A stretch of 64,000 bases of DNA. It comes from Thermodesulfobacteriota bacterium (GTDB taxonomy: Bacteria; Desulfobacterota; Desulfobacteria; Desulfobacterales; Desulfosudaceae). The notes beneath the pieces were generated by a model. It did not search any database. It was not told the DNA's origin and was given only the letters and a program-made list of their open reading frames with translations. The stretch is taken from the NCBI GenBank assembly GCA_040753795.1, contig JBFMDX010000008.1, positions 62,001-126,000 of the forward strand. Direction: 5' to 3'. Of this stretch, positions 11,527-19,902 are shown piece by piece. Every line of letters begins with the position of its first letter. The first letter of the stretch is position 1. The position numbers and the translations under genes were made by a program.

Positions 11527-12972
11527 ATGCTCATTCGTCTGGTCCTGGCAATAAAAAACAGAAAGCTGCAAACCTACCTGGAAAAAAACTTCCAACAGTT
11601 TGATGATATTCAGGTAGCCTGCTGCGGCGATGACAAAAGCCCCTGGCAGTCGGTTATCCGCAGTTGCGGCGATATCATTGTCGTCAGTGAGACCTTCATT
11701 CCTCCGCAGATCGAATCCAGCATCTCCATGCTGAATCAGCTCCCGGAAACACCGACGACGGTGGTGCTGCACAACAGCGATTCTTCCGAGGAGCATGCCC
11801 AGCTCGTCGGCGCCGGCGCCGATGTGGTGCTGTATTCCGGCATATCCAGAAAAAGCCTGGTCGAAGCCATTGAATCCACCATGGAGTCCCGCCGGCAGTT
11901 CATTCAGAAAAACCGGCTTCACGCCAAAGGACAGGCTTCTCCCCGACTCAGCGATTTTATTTCCCAAAGCAGAAACATGCAGGTGCTCATGGAGGAAATA
12001 TGGAAAGTCATCCCCAGCAACGCGCCGTTGCTTATTCTGGGGGAAACCGGCGTCGGCAAGGAGCACCTGGCCCGGGCTATTCACGCCGAAAGCCCGCGTT
12101 CGGCCGGACCGTTTGTTGCCGTCAACGCCGCGGCCCTGCAGGAACAGCTCCTGGAAAGCGAGCTTTTCGGCCATGAGGAAGGCGCCTTTACCGGCGCTAT
12201 CCGGTCCCGGCGGGGAGCCTTTGAAATGGCCCACGGCGGCACGATTTTCCTGGATGAAATTGGGGAAATGCCGTTGCACCTTCAGGCCAAACTCCTGCGG
12301 GTGCTTCAGGACTACGAAGTGCGTCCCCTGGGAAGTGAGCGGTCCACCTGGGTGGATATCCGGGTAGTTGCCGCTACCAACCAGCACCTGGAGTCTTCGG
12401 TGGAACAGGGGAAGTTTCGGAAAGACCTTTACTACCGGCTTAGCGTCATCATGCTGACCATCCCGCCGCTGCGGGACCGGGCCGAAGATATCCCCGGTAT
12501 GGTCCACCGTCTCATCGAGCACTATCAGATGAAAATAGGTAAAGATATCAGGGGGGTAACAGAGGCAGCCATGCAGGCGCTGTGCCAGTACGGGTGGCCG
12601 GGAAATGTCCGGGAACTCATGAATGTCATTGAGCGGGCCATTCTTCTCTGCCAGACGGAAATCATTTCCGTTACCGATCTTCCCTATATTTTCCATGAAC
12701 CGGCCTCTTTTGCCAGTCCCCTGGCCATGCCGGGCGCGCTGATGTCCGATTCCTGGAAGGGGAAAACCCTGCCGGAAGTACGGGAACTGATATTAGACCA
12801 GGTGGACCGGGAATACCTGACCATGGTGCTGCGGCAAACCCGGGGTCGGGTCGGCGAAGCGGCCCGGATGTCGGGAATTCACAGTCGGGCGCTGTATAAT
12901 AAAATGAAGCGGCTGGGCTTGAGCAAGAACGCCTTCAAAGGGAACCGCAAAGAAGGCGAAGGACTGCTTTAG
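11527..12972 (+). CDS. Sigma-54-dependent transcriptional activator (NtrC type)
   Basis: A 481-residue enhancer-binding protein. The N-terminal ~120 residues look like a receiver domain, but the usual phospho-acceptor strand reads [11 protein letters not shown] with no Asp at the expected position, so it is probably not a classical phosphorylated receiver. The AAA+ domain is complete: Walker [10 protein letters not shown], the sigma-54 contact loop GAFTGA at residues 219-224, Walker [12 protein letters not shown], and the R-finger region ([11 protein letters not shown]). The C-terminus has a Fis-type helix-turn-helix ([25 protein letters not shown]). The Shine-Dalgarno GAGGGG precedes the ATG. 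It is divergent from the operon that carries a sigma-54 promoter, its likely target. Confidence 0.92.
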   Translation: MLIRLVLAIKNRKLQTYLEKNFQQFDDIQVACCGDDKSPWQSVIRSCGDIIVVSETFIPPQIESSISMLNQLPETPTTVVLHNSDSSEEHAQLVGAGADVVLYSGISRKSLVEAIESTMESRRQFIQKNRLHAKGQASPRLSDFISQSRNMQVLMEEIWKVIPSNAPLLILGETGVGKEHLARAIHAESPRSAGPFVAVNAAALQEQLLESELFGHEEGAFTGAIRSRRGAFEMAHGGTIFLDEIGEMPLHLQAKLLRVLQDYEVRPLGSERSTWVDIRVVAATNQHLESSVEQGKFRKDLYYRLSVIMLTIPPLRDRAEDIPGMVHRLIEHYQMKIGKDIRGVTEAAMQALCQYGWPGNVRELMNVIERAILLCQTEIISVTDLPYIFHEPASFASPLAMPGALMSDSWKGKTLPEVRELILDQVDREYLTMVLRQTRGRVGEAARMSGIHSRALYNKMKRLGLSKNAFKGNRKEGEGLL

Positions 12973-13346
12973 CGGTAGTCGGCAGGCGCGCCCAAAAAAT
13001 CGGAACTTGAATACCGATATTTTTCGTTTCATCCCCCTGATGATTGTTTTGTCGGTTTAATAGCCGGTCTTTTCCCCTGCGCGCCTATTACCTTTCAAAC
13101 ACGTTGCCCCCGACACGTTTTTTCAAAGTTCGTTTTGAAGCGTTCTGTTTTTAAAAAATAACCATTTAAAATAACGAAGGAATAAAAATATTTTGACCGG
13201 CGATGGCGCCGGGCGCCCCTGATGGTGAAGAAGGCCGGCATAACCCGCCGGCCGGACAGTCCGGCAAATAAATTAGTGATTGACTTTATGAAGAATAATT
13301 TTGTATTTTGACGATCAATTCACTTTTTGAATCTTAACGTCATGCC
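12973..13346. other. Intergenic region upstream of the TetR/RND operon
   Basis: About 375 bases with no gene. It contains a stem-loop GGCCGGC/GCCGGCC (13233-13239 with 13247-13253, loop ATAACCC) without a T-run. Nearer the TetR gene is an imperfect dyad, AGTGATTGA at 13275-13283 against TCAATTCACT at 13315-13324. This dyad flanks TTGACT (13280s) and is a candidate promoter/operator for an autoregulating TetR protein. Confidence 0.35.
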
Positions 13347-14012
13347 ATGTCCGGTAACAGCCGCTCATGGGTCAAGGAGAATGTCCTCTTGCAGACCGGG
13401 AAACTTTCCAGAAGGGAAAGAGAAAAGCTGCGCCAGCGCCAGGAAATCCTGACCGCCGCCCTCGGTCTTTTCTCCGAAAAAGGGTTCCACAACGTCTCCA
13501 TCCAGGAAATCGCGGAAACCGCTGAATTTGCCATCGGCACCCTGTACAAGTTTTTTCAGAACAAGGAGGACCTGTACCGGGCGCTGGTCATGGAGCAGTG
13601 TGAACGGTTTGAAGCCGCTTTTCTGGCCGCCATCGAAGGGCCGGGCGATGAGATCGAAAAGCTGCGGAATTTTGTCCGGGCCCGGGGCGACATGTGCCGG
13701 AGCAATCTGCCGTTTGTGCGACTGTTTATCGCCGAAAGCAAGGGGGCGAGTTTCAACCTCAAGGCCGGCCTTGACGCGGAGCTCCGCCGACGGATCGACT
13801 TGTTTATGGAAAAACTGGCGCAGGTCTTTGCGCGCGGGATCGAAAGCGGGCGGTTTCAGAAAATCGCCGACCCTTACGCCCTGGCCGTTGCCCTGGACAG
13901 CGCCATTGACGCCTTTCTGCTGCTCTGGGTGGAATCGCCGGAACGTTTTCCTTATCCCGAAGATCCGGATGCCATACTGGATATTTTTTTAAAAGGGCTG
14001 CTCAGCCCGTGA
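13347..14012 (+). CDS. TetR/AcrR family repressor of the RND efflux operon
   Basis: A 221-residue protein with an N-terminal TetR helix-turn-helix (RQEILTAALGLFSEKGFHNV, then IAETAEFAIGTLYKFFQNKEDL) and a helical C-terminal ligand-binding domain. It directly precedes genes for a membrane fusion protein, an RND pump and an outer-membrane factor, so it most likely represses that operon until a toxic ligand binds. Start choice is uncertain. The ATG at 13347 has no good ribosome site, whereas a TTG at 13389 follows AAGGAG by nine bases and would give a protein beginning just before the DNA-binding domain, which is usual for the family. Confidence 0.88.
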   Translation: MSGNSRSWVKENVLLQTGKLSRREREKLRQRQEILTAALGLFSEKGFHNVSIQEIAETAEFAIGTLYKFFQNKEDLYRALVMEQCERFEAAFLAAIEGPGDEIEKLRNFVRARGDMCRSNLPFVRLFIAESKGASFNLKAGLDAELRRRIDLFMEKLAQVFARGIESGRFQKIADPYALAVALDSAIDAFLLLWVESPERFPYPEDPDAILDIFLKGLLSP

Positions 14013-14066
14013 TGTCCCTTGCGGGTTTGATAATTAAATATCGGTATCATTATTAATAGGGAGACA

Positions 14067-15263
14067 TTGATGCGATTGGAAAGACAAGCGTGGAAGCCGC
14101 TGGATCGGGTATGGGTTTTGTTGCTGCTGGCCGGTTTTCTGGGGCTGAACGCCTGCCAGAAAGGAAATGGACAGCAGGCCCCGCCAATTCCCGAAGCAGG
14201 GGTGGTCACCATCGCCCCGCGGCAGGTCAGGCTGACCAGCGAACTGCCCGGGCGCACCTCGGCCTTTCTCATGGCCGAGATCAGACCCCAGGTCAACGGC
14301 ATTATAATGACGCGGGCCTTTCAGGAGGGGACCGATGTCAAGGCCGGCCAACTCCTGTATCAGATCGATCCGGCCCCGTACCAGGCGGCCCTGAACGCCG
14401 CCGTGGCGTCCCTCGCCGCGGTTGAGGCAAACCTGCCATCCCTGCAAGCCCGGGCGGACCGGTACCGGGAGTTGCTGGCCGACAAGGCGGTCAGTCAGCA
14501 GGATGTCGATGACGCGGCGGCCGCCCTGAACCAGGCCCTGGCTGAAATGCAGCGCTGGAAAGCGGCCATTGAAACCGCCCGCATCAATCTGGAGTACACC
14601 CGGGTTTCGGCCCCCATTTCCGGACGGATCGGCAAATCCGGCGTGACCGACGGGGCCACGGTAACGGCCTATCAACCGCAGCCCCTGGCCGTTATTCAGC
14701 AGCTCGATCCCATTTATGTGGACGTCACCCAGTCTTCCGCCGACCTGCTGCGGCTCAAGCGCCGGCTGGAATCCGGGACCCTCAACGCGGATGGTGAGGC
14801 GGCGAAAAAAGTGGCCATCCAACTCGAAGACGGAACGCGCTATCCGCAGGAGGGGGACCTCCAGTTCCGCGATGTTACCGTGGACCCGACGACCGGTTCC
14901 TATGTCCTGCGGGTGGTGGTGCCGAATCCGGACCTGCTGCTGCTGCCGGGCATGTTCGTCCGGGCCGTGATTCAGGAAGGTGTTGCCCGGGAGGCCATTC
15001 TGGCGCCGCAGCAGGGCGTCAGCCGCAATACCAGAGGCGAACCGGTGGCCCTGGTGGTGGATGAGGCCAACATGGTTCAGTTGCGGACCCTGACCCTGGA
15101 CCGGGCCATCGGGGATCAGTGGCTGGTCACCTCCGGGCTTTCCAGCGGTGACCGGCTGATCGTCGAAGGCATGCTCAATATCCGGCCGGGGGCCGAAGTC
15201 AGACCGGTTCCCCTGGATGCTGCCGCTCCGGCTTCCGGAGAGGCGGGTAACGGAGGAAAATAA
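14067..15263 (+). CDS. RND efflux periplasmic adaptor (membrane fusion lipoprotein)
   Basis: An AcrA/MexA-type adaptor of 398 residues. A lipoprotein signal peptide ends in GLNAC (about residue 29), anchoring the protein to the inner membrane. The barrel-sandwich hybrid motif begins GRTSAFLMAEIRPQVNGII, followed by a coiled-coil hairpin (AVASLAAVEANLPSLQARAD and onward), the returning lipoyl half (RVSAPISGRIGKSGVTDGA) and a beta-barrel plus membrane-proximal domain. Shine-Dalgarno GGGAG precedes the ATG. The stop overlaps the pump start by one base (TAATG), showing tight coupling. Confidence 0.95.
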   Translation: MMRLERQAWKPLDRVWVLLLLAGFLGLNACQKGNGQQAPPIPEAGVVTIAPRQVRLTSELPGRTSAFLMAEIRPQVNGIIMTRAFQEGTDVKAGQLLYQIDPAPYQAALNAAVASLAAVEANLPSLQARADRYRELLADKAVSQQDVDDAAAALNQALAEMQRWKAAIETARINLEYTRVSAPISGRIGKSGVTDGATVTAYQPQPLAVIQQLDPIYVDVTQSSADLLRLKRRLESGTLNADGEAAKKVAIQLEDGTRYPQEGDLQFRDVTVDPTTGSYVLRVVVPNPDLLLLPGMFVRAVIQEGVAREAILAPQQGVSRNTRGEPVALVVDEANMVQLRTLTLDRAIGDQWLVTSGLSSGDRLIVEGMLNIRPGAEVRPVPLDAAAPASGEAGNGGK

Positions 15264-18200
15264 TGCTGTCCAGATTTTTTCTCGATCGTCCGGTTTTTGC
15301 CTGGGTTATCGCCATCATCATGATGCTGGGCGGGGCACTGGCCATTCACCATCTGCCGATATCCCAGTACCCGCCCATCGCTCCCCCGTCCATCGCCATC
15401 GACGCCTTCTATCCCGGTGCTTCGGCCGAAACAGTCGAGAACAGCGTGGTGCAGATCATCGAGCAGAAGATGACCGGGTTTGACAAGATGCTTTACATGA
15501 CGGCCAGCAGCGACGCCTCCGGGTCCGGCCGAATCGAATTGACCTTCGCGCCGGGGACGGACGCGGATCTGGCCTGGGCCCAGGTGCAGAACAAGCTCCA
15601 ACTGGCCATGGCCAGCCTGCCCGACGTGGTCCAGCGCCAGGGAGTCAAAGTCAGCAAGTCCACCCGCAACTGGCTGATCATCGTGGGGCTGACGTCGCTC
15701 AACGACAGCATGAGCGATATCGACCTGGCCGACTACGCCCAGGCCAATCTGGAGCAGGTCCTGGCCCGGGTGCCGGGCGTGGGCGAGGTGGAAGTCTTCA
15801 TGTCTCAGTATGCCATGCGGCTCTGGCTCAATCCGGAAAAATTGACCGATTATCGCCTGACCATGGAGGATGTCATCGCGGCGCTGAAGGCCTATAACGC
15901 CGAGGTGTCCGCCGGCCAGTTCGGCGGCGCGCCGGCCGTGGACGGCCAGCGGCTGAACGCCTCCATTATCGTCCAGAGCCTGCTCAAGACGCCGGAGGAG
16001 TTCGCCGCCGTTCCGCTGCGCATCAATCCCGACGGGTCGATGGTGCGGGTGAGCGACGTGGGCCGGGTGGAACTGGGCACCGAACGATATGGCAGCCATC
16101 CGCTGTATAACGGCCATCCCGCCACCGCCCTGGCCGTGCGCCAGGCCGCCGGCGCCAATGCCCTGGCCACGGCCGATGCCGTCAAAGCCAAAATGAAGGA
16201 TCTGGCCAAATACTTTCCGCCCGGCATGGAGGTCATCTATCCCTACGACACCACGCCGTTTGTGCGGGTCGCCATTGAAGAGGTAGTCAAAACCCTGCTG
16301 GAAGCCGTGCTGCTGGTCTTTCTGGTGATGTACCTTTTCCTGGGCAACATCCGGGCCACGCTGATTCCCACCCTGGCCATGCCGGTGGTCATTCTGGGCA
16401 CGTTCGCCGTGCTGGGAATATTCGGCTTTTCCATCAATATGCTGACCATGTTCGCCATGGTCCTGGCCATCGGCCTGCTGGTGGACGACGCCATCGTGGT
16501 GGTGGAAAACGTGGAACGGATCATGACGGAAGAAGGTCTTTCGCCCCGGGAGGCCACCCGCAAATCCATGGACGAAATCACCAGCGCCCTGATCGGCATC
16601 GGGCTGGTGCTGGCGGCGGTGTTCGGCCCCATGGCCTTTTTCGGCGGCTCCACCGGCGTCATCTACCGCCAGTTTTCCATTACCGTTATTTCCGCCATGC
16701 TCCTGTCCGTGCTGGTGGCCCTGATCCTGACGCCGGTGCTGTGCGCCTCCCTCCTCAAACCCGTCCCCAAAGGGCATGAGCCCGCGGACAACGCTTTTTT
16801 CCTTTTCCGCCCGTTTTTCCGCTGGTTTGACCGGACCTTTTTTCGGATTCGCGATAAGTACCAGGCCGCCATCGGCGGCATCCTGAACCGGAAGAGCCGG
16901 TTTTTGTTCATTTACCTGTTGCTGGTGGCGGCGCTCTTCTTCCTTTTTCAGCGCATGCCCACCGCCTATCTGCCCAGCGAAGACCAGGGCGTCATGTTCG
17001 CTCAGGCCATGCTGCCGTCCGGTTCGACCCTGGAGCAGACCGACGCGGTCATGAAACAGATCCGGGATCATTTTATGAAGGATGAGGCCGAAACCGTTAA
17101 ATCCATTTTCACCATATCCGGCCGGGCGTTTTCCGGCGCCGGACAGAATGTCGGCATGGCTTTTGTTCACCTCAAGGACTGGAAAGAACGCAATCGGCCG
17201 GACATGAAAATCAACGCCGTGGTGGGGCGGGCCATGATGAAATTTTCCGCCATCCGCAATGCCCGCGTTTTCGCCTTTCCGCCGCCGGCGGTGGTGGAAC
17301 TGGGGCAGGCCGGCGGGTTTGATTTTCAACTCCAGGATCGCGGCGGGGTAGGCCACCAGGCCCTGATGGCGGCCCGCAATCAACTGCTCGGTATGGCTGC
17401 CAAGGACGACCGGCTGACCAAGGTCCGGCCCAACGGTTTGAATGACGTGCCCCAGTACCACATCGATATTGATTGGGACAAGGCCGGCGCCCTGGGTATT
17501 CCCCTTAACTCCATTCAAAACACCATCGCCGCCTCTTTCGGCAGCGCTTATGTCAATGATTTTATCCAGAAAGGCCGGGTCAAGCGGGTCTTTGTTCAGG
17601 CCGACGCGCCTTACCGCATGCTGCCCGGGGATCTGGAAAAACTTTACGTGCGCAACGCCGCCGGAACCATGACGCCTTTTTCGGCGTTCGCCACGGGGCA
17701 CTGGTTTGAGGGCTCGCCGCGACTGGAGCGTTTCAACAGTTTTTCTTCGGTCAACATCTGGGGGGAGCCGCCGCCGGGAAAAAGTTCCGGTGAGGCTATG
17801 ACCGCCATGGAGGAGATCGCCGCCAAGCTGCCCAAGGGCATCGGCTTTGACTGGACCGGTATTTCCTACCAGGAGCGCATGGCCACGTCCCAGACCGGAC
17901 TGCTGTATGCCTTTTCCATGATCGTTATTTTTCTGTGTCTGGCGGCCCTTTACGAAAGCTGGACCGTTCCCATTGCCATCATGCTTTCCTTGCCCCTGGG
18001 CGTCATCGGCGGCGTGCTGGCCTCGTCATTGCGGGGATTTCCCAATGACGTCTACTTCCAGATCGGGCTGCTGACGGTTCTGGGACTGACCACCAAAAAC
18101 GCCATCCTGATTGTCCAGTTCGCCATGGCCAAGGTGGCCGACGGCATGGGCCTGCTGGAGGCCACCCTGGCAGGCGCCCGGCTGCGTCTGCGGCCCATTG

Positions 18201-18439
18201 TCATGACATCCCTGGCGTTCGGATTCGGCGTGCTTCCCCTGGCGCTGGCGTCAGGCGCCGGCGCCGGCGCCCAGACCGCCATCGGCACCGGTGTCCTTGG
18301 CGGCATGCTGACCTCCACCTTTCTGGCGATTTTCTTCATTCCGCTGTTTTACATGACGGTGGTCCAGACGTTTGGGAAAAAGAAGCCGCGAACGCAAACG
18401 CCCGTTTCCGACGGCGGGACTTCTTCGGAGGTGCGCTGA
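15263..18439 (+). CDS. RND multidrug efflux transporter, HAE1 family (AcrB/MexB-like)
   Basis: A 1058-residue inner-membrane pump. It has the N-terminal FFLDRPVFAWVIAIIMMLGG helix, large periplasmic loops after TM1 and TM7, and twelve membrane segments in the expected positions. The proton-relay motif GLLVDDAIVVVENVER contains the two aspartates essential in this family. The QIGLLTVLGLTTKNAILIV segment and its Lys are also present. It sits between its adaptor and outer-membrane factor, forming a tripartite drug, solvent or detergent exporter energised by proton influx. Length is normal and no damage is seen. Confidence 0.96.
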   Translation: MLSRFFLDRPVFAWVIAIIMMLGGALAIHHLPISQYPPIAPPSIAIDAFYPGASAETVENSVVQIIEQKMTGFDKMLYMTASSDASGSGRIELTFAPGTDADLAWAQVQNKLQLAMASLPDVVQRQGVKVSKSTRNWLIIVGLTSLNDSMSDIDLADYAQANLEQVLARVPGVGEVEVFMSQYAMRLWLNPEKLTDYRLTMEDVIAALKAYNAEVSAGQFGGAPAVDGQRLNASIIVQSLLKTPEEFAAVPLRINPDGSMVRVSDVGRVELGTERYGSHPLYNGHPATALAVRQAAGANALATADAVKAKMKDLAKYFPPGMEVIYPYDTTPFVRVAIEEVVKTLLEAVLLVFLVMYLFLGNIRATLIPTLAMPVVILGTFAVLGIFGFSINMLTMFAMVLAIGLLVDDAIVVVENVERIMTEEGLSPREATRKSMDEITSALIGIGLVLAAVFGPMAFFGGSTGVIYRQFSITVISAMLLSVLVALILTPVLCASLLKPVPKGHEPADNAFFLFRPFFRWFDRTFFRIRDKYQAAIGGILNRKSRFLFIYLLLVAALFFLFQRMPTAYLPSEDQGVMFAQAMLPSGSTLEQTDAVMKQIRDHFMKDEAETVKSIFTISGRAFSGAGQNVGMAFVHLKDWKERNRPDMKINAVVGRAMMKFSAIRNARVFAFPPPAVVELGQAGGFDFQLQDRGGVGHQALMAARNQLLGMAAKDDRLTKVRPNGLNDVPQYHIDIDWDKAGALGIPLNSIQNTIAASFGSAYVNDFIQKGRVKRVFVQADAPYRMLPGDLEKLYVRNAAGTMTPFSAFATGHWFEGSPRLERFNSFSSVNIWGEPPPGKSSGEAMTAMEEIAAKLPKGIGFDWTGISYQERMATSQTGLLYAFSMIVIFLCLAALYESWTVPIAIMLSLPLGVIGGVLASSLRGFPNDVYFQIGLLTVLGLTTKNAILIVQFAMAKVADGMGLLEATLAGARLRLRPIVMTSLAFGFGVLPLALASGAGAGAQTAIGTGVLGGMLTSTFLAIFFIPLFYMTVVQTFGKKKPRTQTPVSDGGTSSEVR

Positions 18440-18440
18440 C

Positions 18441-19874
18441 ATGACAAGTAAAAAGCTTATTTCCATGGCCATTGCCGGTCTTCTTTTCGCCGGCTGCACC
18501 ATGATTCCCAAATACAACCGGCCCCAGGCGCCTGTGCCGGAGAGCTGGCCGGCCGTGAGCGACTACGGGGATGCCGCCGGGGACACCGGCGCCGTTCCGG
18601 CCGCGGATCTGGCGTGGCGCCAGTTCTTCACGGATCCCCGTCTCCAGAAGCTGATTGAGACGGCCCTGGTTAACAACCGCGACCTGAAAGCCGCGGCCCT
18701 CAACGTGGAGCGGGCCCGGGCCATGTACCGCATTCAGCGCAGCGAACTGCTGCCGGCGGTGGACGCTTCCGGTTCCCATTACCGGCAGCGCATGCCCGGC
18801 GATCTTTCCCGATCCGGAGAGTCCACGGTTTCCGGGGAAGACTGGCTGAAGGTGGGCATTACCGCCTGGGAAATGGATTTGTTCGGGCGTATCCGCAGCC
18901 TGAATAAGCGGGCCCTGGAAGAATATCTGGCCACGGACCAGGCCCGCCGCGGCGCCCAGATCCTGCTGATATCGGAAATCGCCAACACCTGGCTGACCCT
19001 GGCCGCGGACCGCGACTCCCTGGCGTTGTCCCGTTCCACCCTGGCCGCCCGGCAGGAGGCTTTCGCCCTCATCCGGCGGCGTCATGAAGTCGGGGTGGCC
19101 ACCCGGCTGGATTTGAGCCAGGCCCGGACCGGATTGGAAGCGGCCCGGGTGGACGCGGCCCGGCTGGCTGAGCAGGTGGCCCGGGATGAAAACGCCCTTA
19201 ATCTTCTGGCCGGAAGTCCGGTGCCCGCGGACCTGTACCCGCCGTCGCTGACCGGACTGGCGCCCCTGGGGGACATCGCGCCCGGAACGCCGTCCGAGGT
19301 GCTGCTGCGGCGGCCGGACATTCTCCAGGCCGAAAACAATCTTAAGGCCGCCTATGCCAACATCGGAGCGGCCCGGGCCATGCTGTTTCCCCGCATTGCC
19401 CTGACTACGTCTTACGGGACCGCCAGTGATGAATTGTCCGGCCTGTTTGATTCCGGATCGCGGGCCTGGGTGTTCGGCGTTCAGGCCGGGCTGCCGGTGT
19501 TTGATCCGCGGGTCTGGTCGGCCCTGAAAGTCAGCCAGGTGGAAAGAGAAATCGCCCTGACGCAATACGAGGGGGCGATTCAAGCCGCGTTCCGTGAAGT
19601 GGCCGACGCCCTTGCCCGCAAGGGCAGTATCGGCGAACAGAAGGACGCCCAGCGGTCTTTAGTGGAAGCCACCGCGGAAACCCACCGGCTTTCCGCCCTC
19701 CGTTATGACAAGGGCAGCGGTATTTACTTAAACGTCCTGGACGCCCAGCGGGCCCTGTACGCGGCCGAGCAGGGGCTTATCGCCGTTCAACTGGCGGATC
19801 TGGCCAATCAGGTGCGTCTTTACGCCGCTATGGGTGGAGGCGGGGATCGGGCTGCGGAGAGCGGGGAAAAATAG
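18441..19874 (+). CDS. Outer-membrane efflux channel lipoprotein (NodT/OprM family)
   Basis: A 477-residue TolC-like channel. The lipobox is LLFAGC, followed by the family signature MIPKYNRPQAPVPESWP. Two repeats of the outer-membrane efflux fold can be followed (NNRDLKAAALNVERARAMYR and, in the second half, LLRRPDILQAENNLKAAYAN). The start at 18441 is chosen because GGAGGT lies nine bases upstream and the lipoprotein signal begins there; an in-frame ATG at 18372 lies inside the pump gene. It is the last gene of the TetR-MFP-RND-OMF operon. Confidence 0.94.
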   Translation: MTSKKLISMAIAGLLFAGCTMIPKYNRPQAPVPESWPAVSDYGDAAGDTGAVPAADLAWRQFFTDPRLQKLIETALVNNRDLKAAALNVERARAMYRIQRSELLPAVDASGSHYRQRMPGDLSRSGESTVSGEDWLKVGITAWEMDLFGRIRSLNKRALEEYLATDQARRGAQILLISEIANTWLTLAADRDSLALSRSTLAARQEAFALIRRRHEVGVATRLDLSQARTGLEAARVDAARLAEQVARDENALNLLAGSPVPADLYPPSLTGLAPLGDIAPGTPSEVLLRRPDILQAENNLKAAYANIGAARAMLFPRIALTTSYGTASDELSGLFDSGSRAWVFGVQAGLPVFDPRVWSALKVSQVEREIALTQYEGAIQAAFREVADALARKGSIGEQKDAQRSLVEATAETHRLSALRYDKGSGIYLNVLDAQRALYAAEQGLIAVQLADLANQVRLYAAMGGGGDRAAESGEK

Positions 19875-19902
19875 AGGGTTCAAGGGGCCGAGGGTTCAGG
19901 GT

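Noticed and set aside
13233-13253. Rho-independent terminator after the sigma-54 activator
   Set aside because: The 7-bp GGCCGGC stem has no T-run and lies 260 bases beyond the stop codon.
15116-17701. An 861-codon open frame antisense to the RND pump
   Set aside because: Typical shadow frame in GC-rich DNA: composition is dominated by Gly/His/Arg/Gln, no ribosome site, and it lies wholly opposite a pump with clear family motifs.
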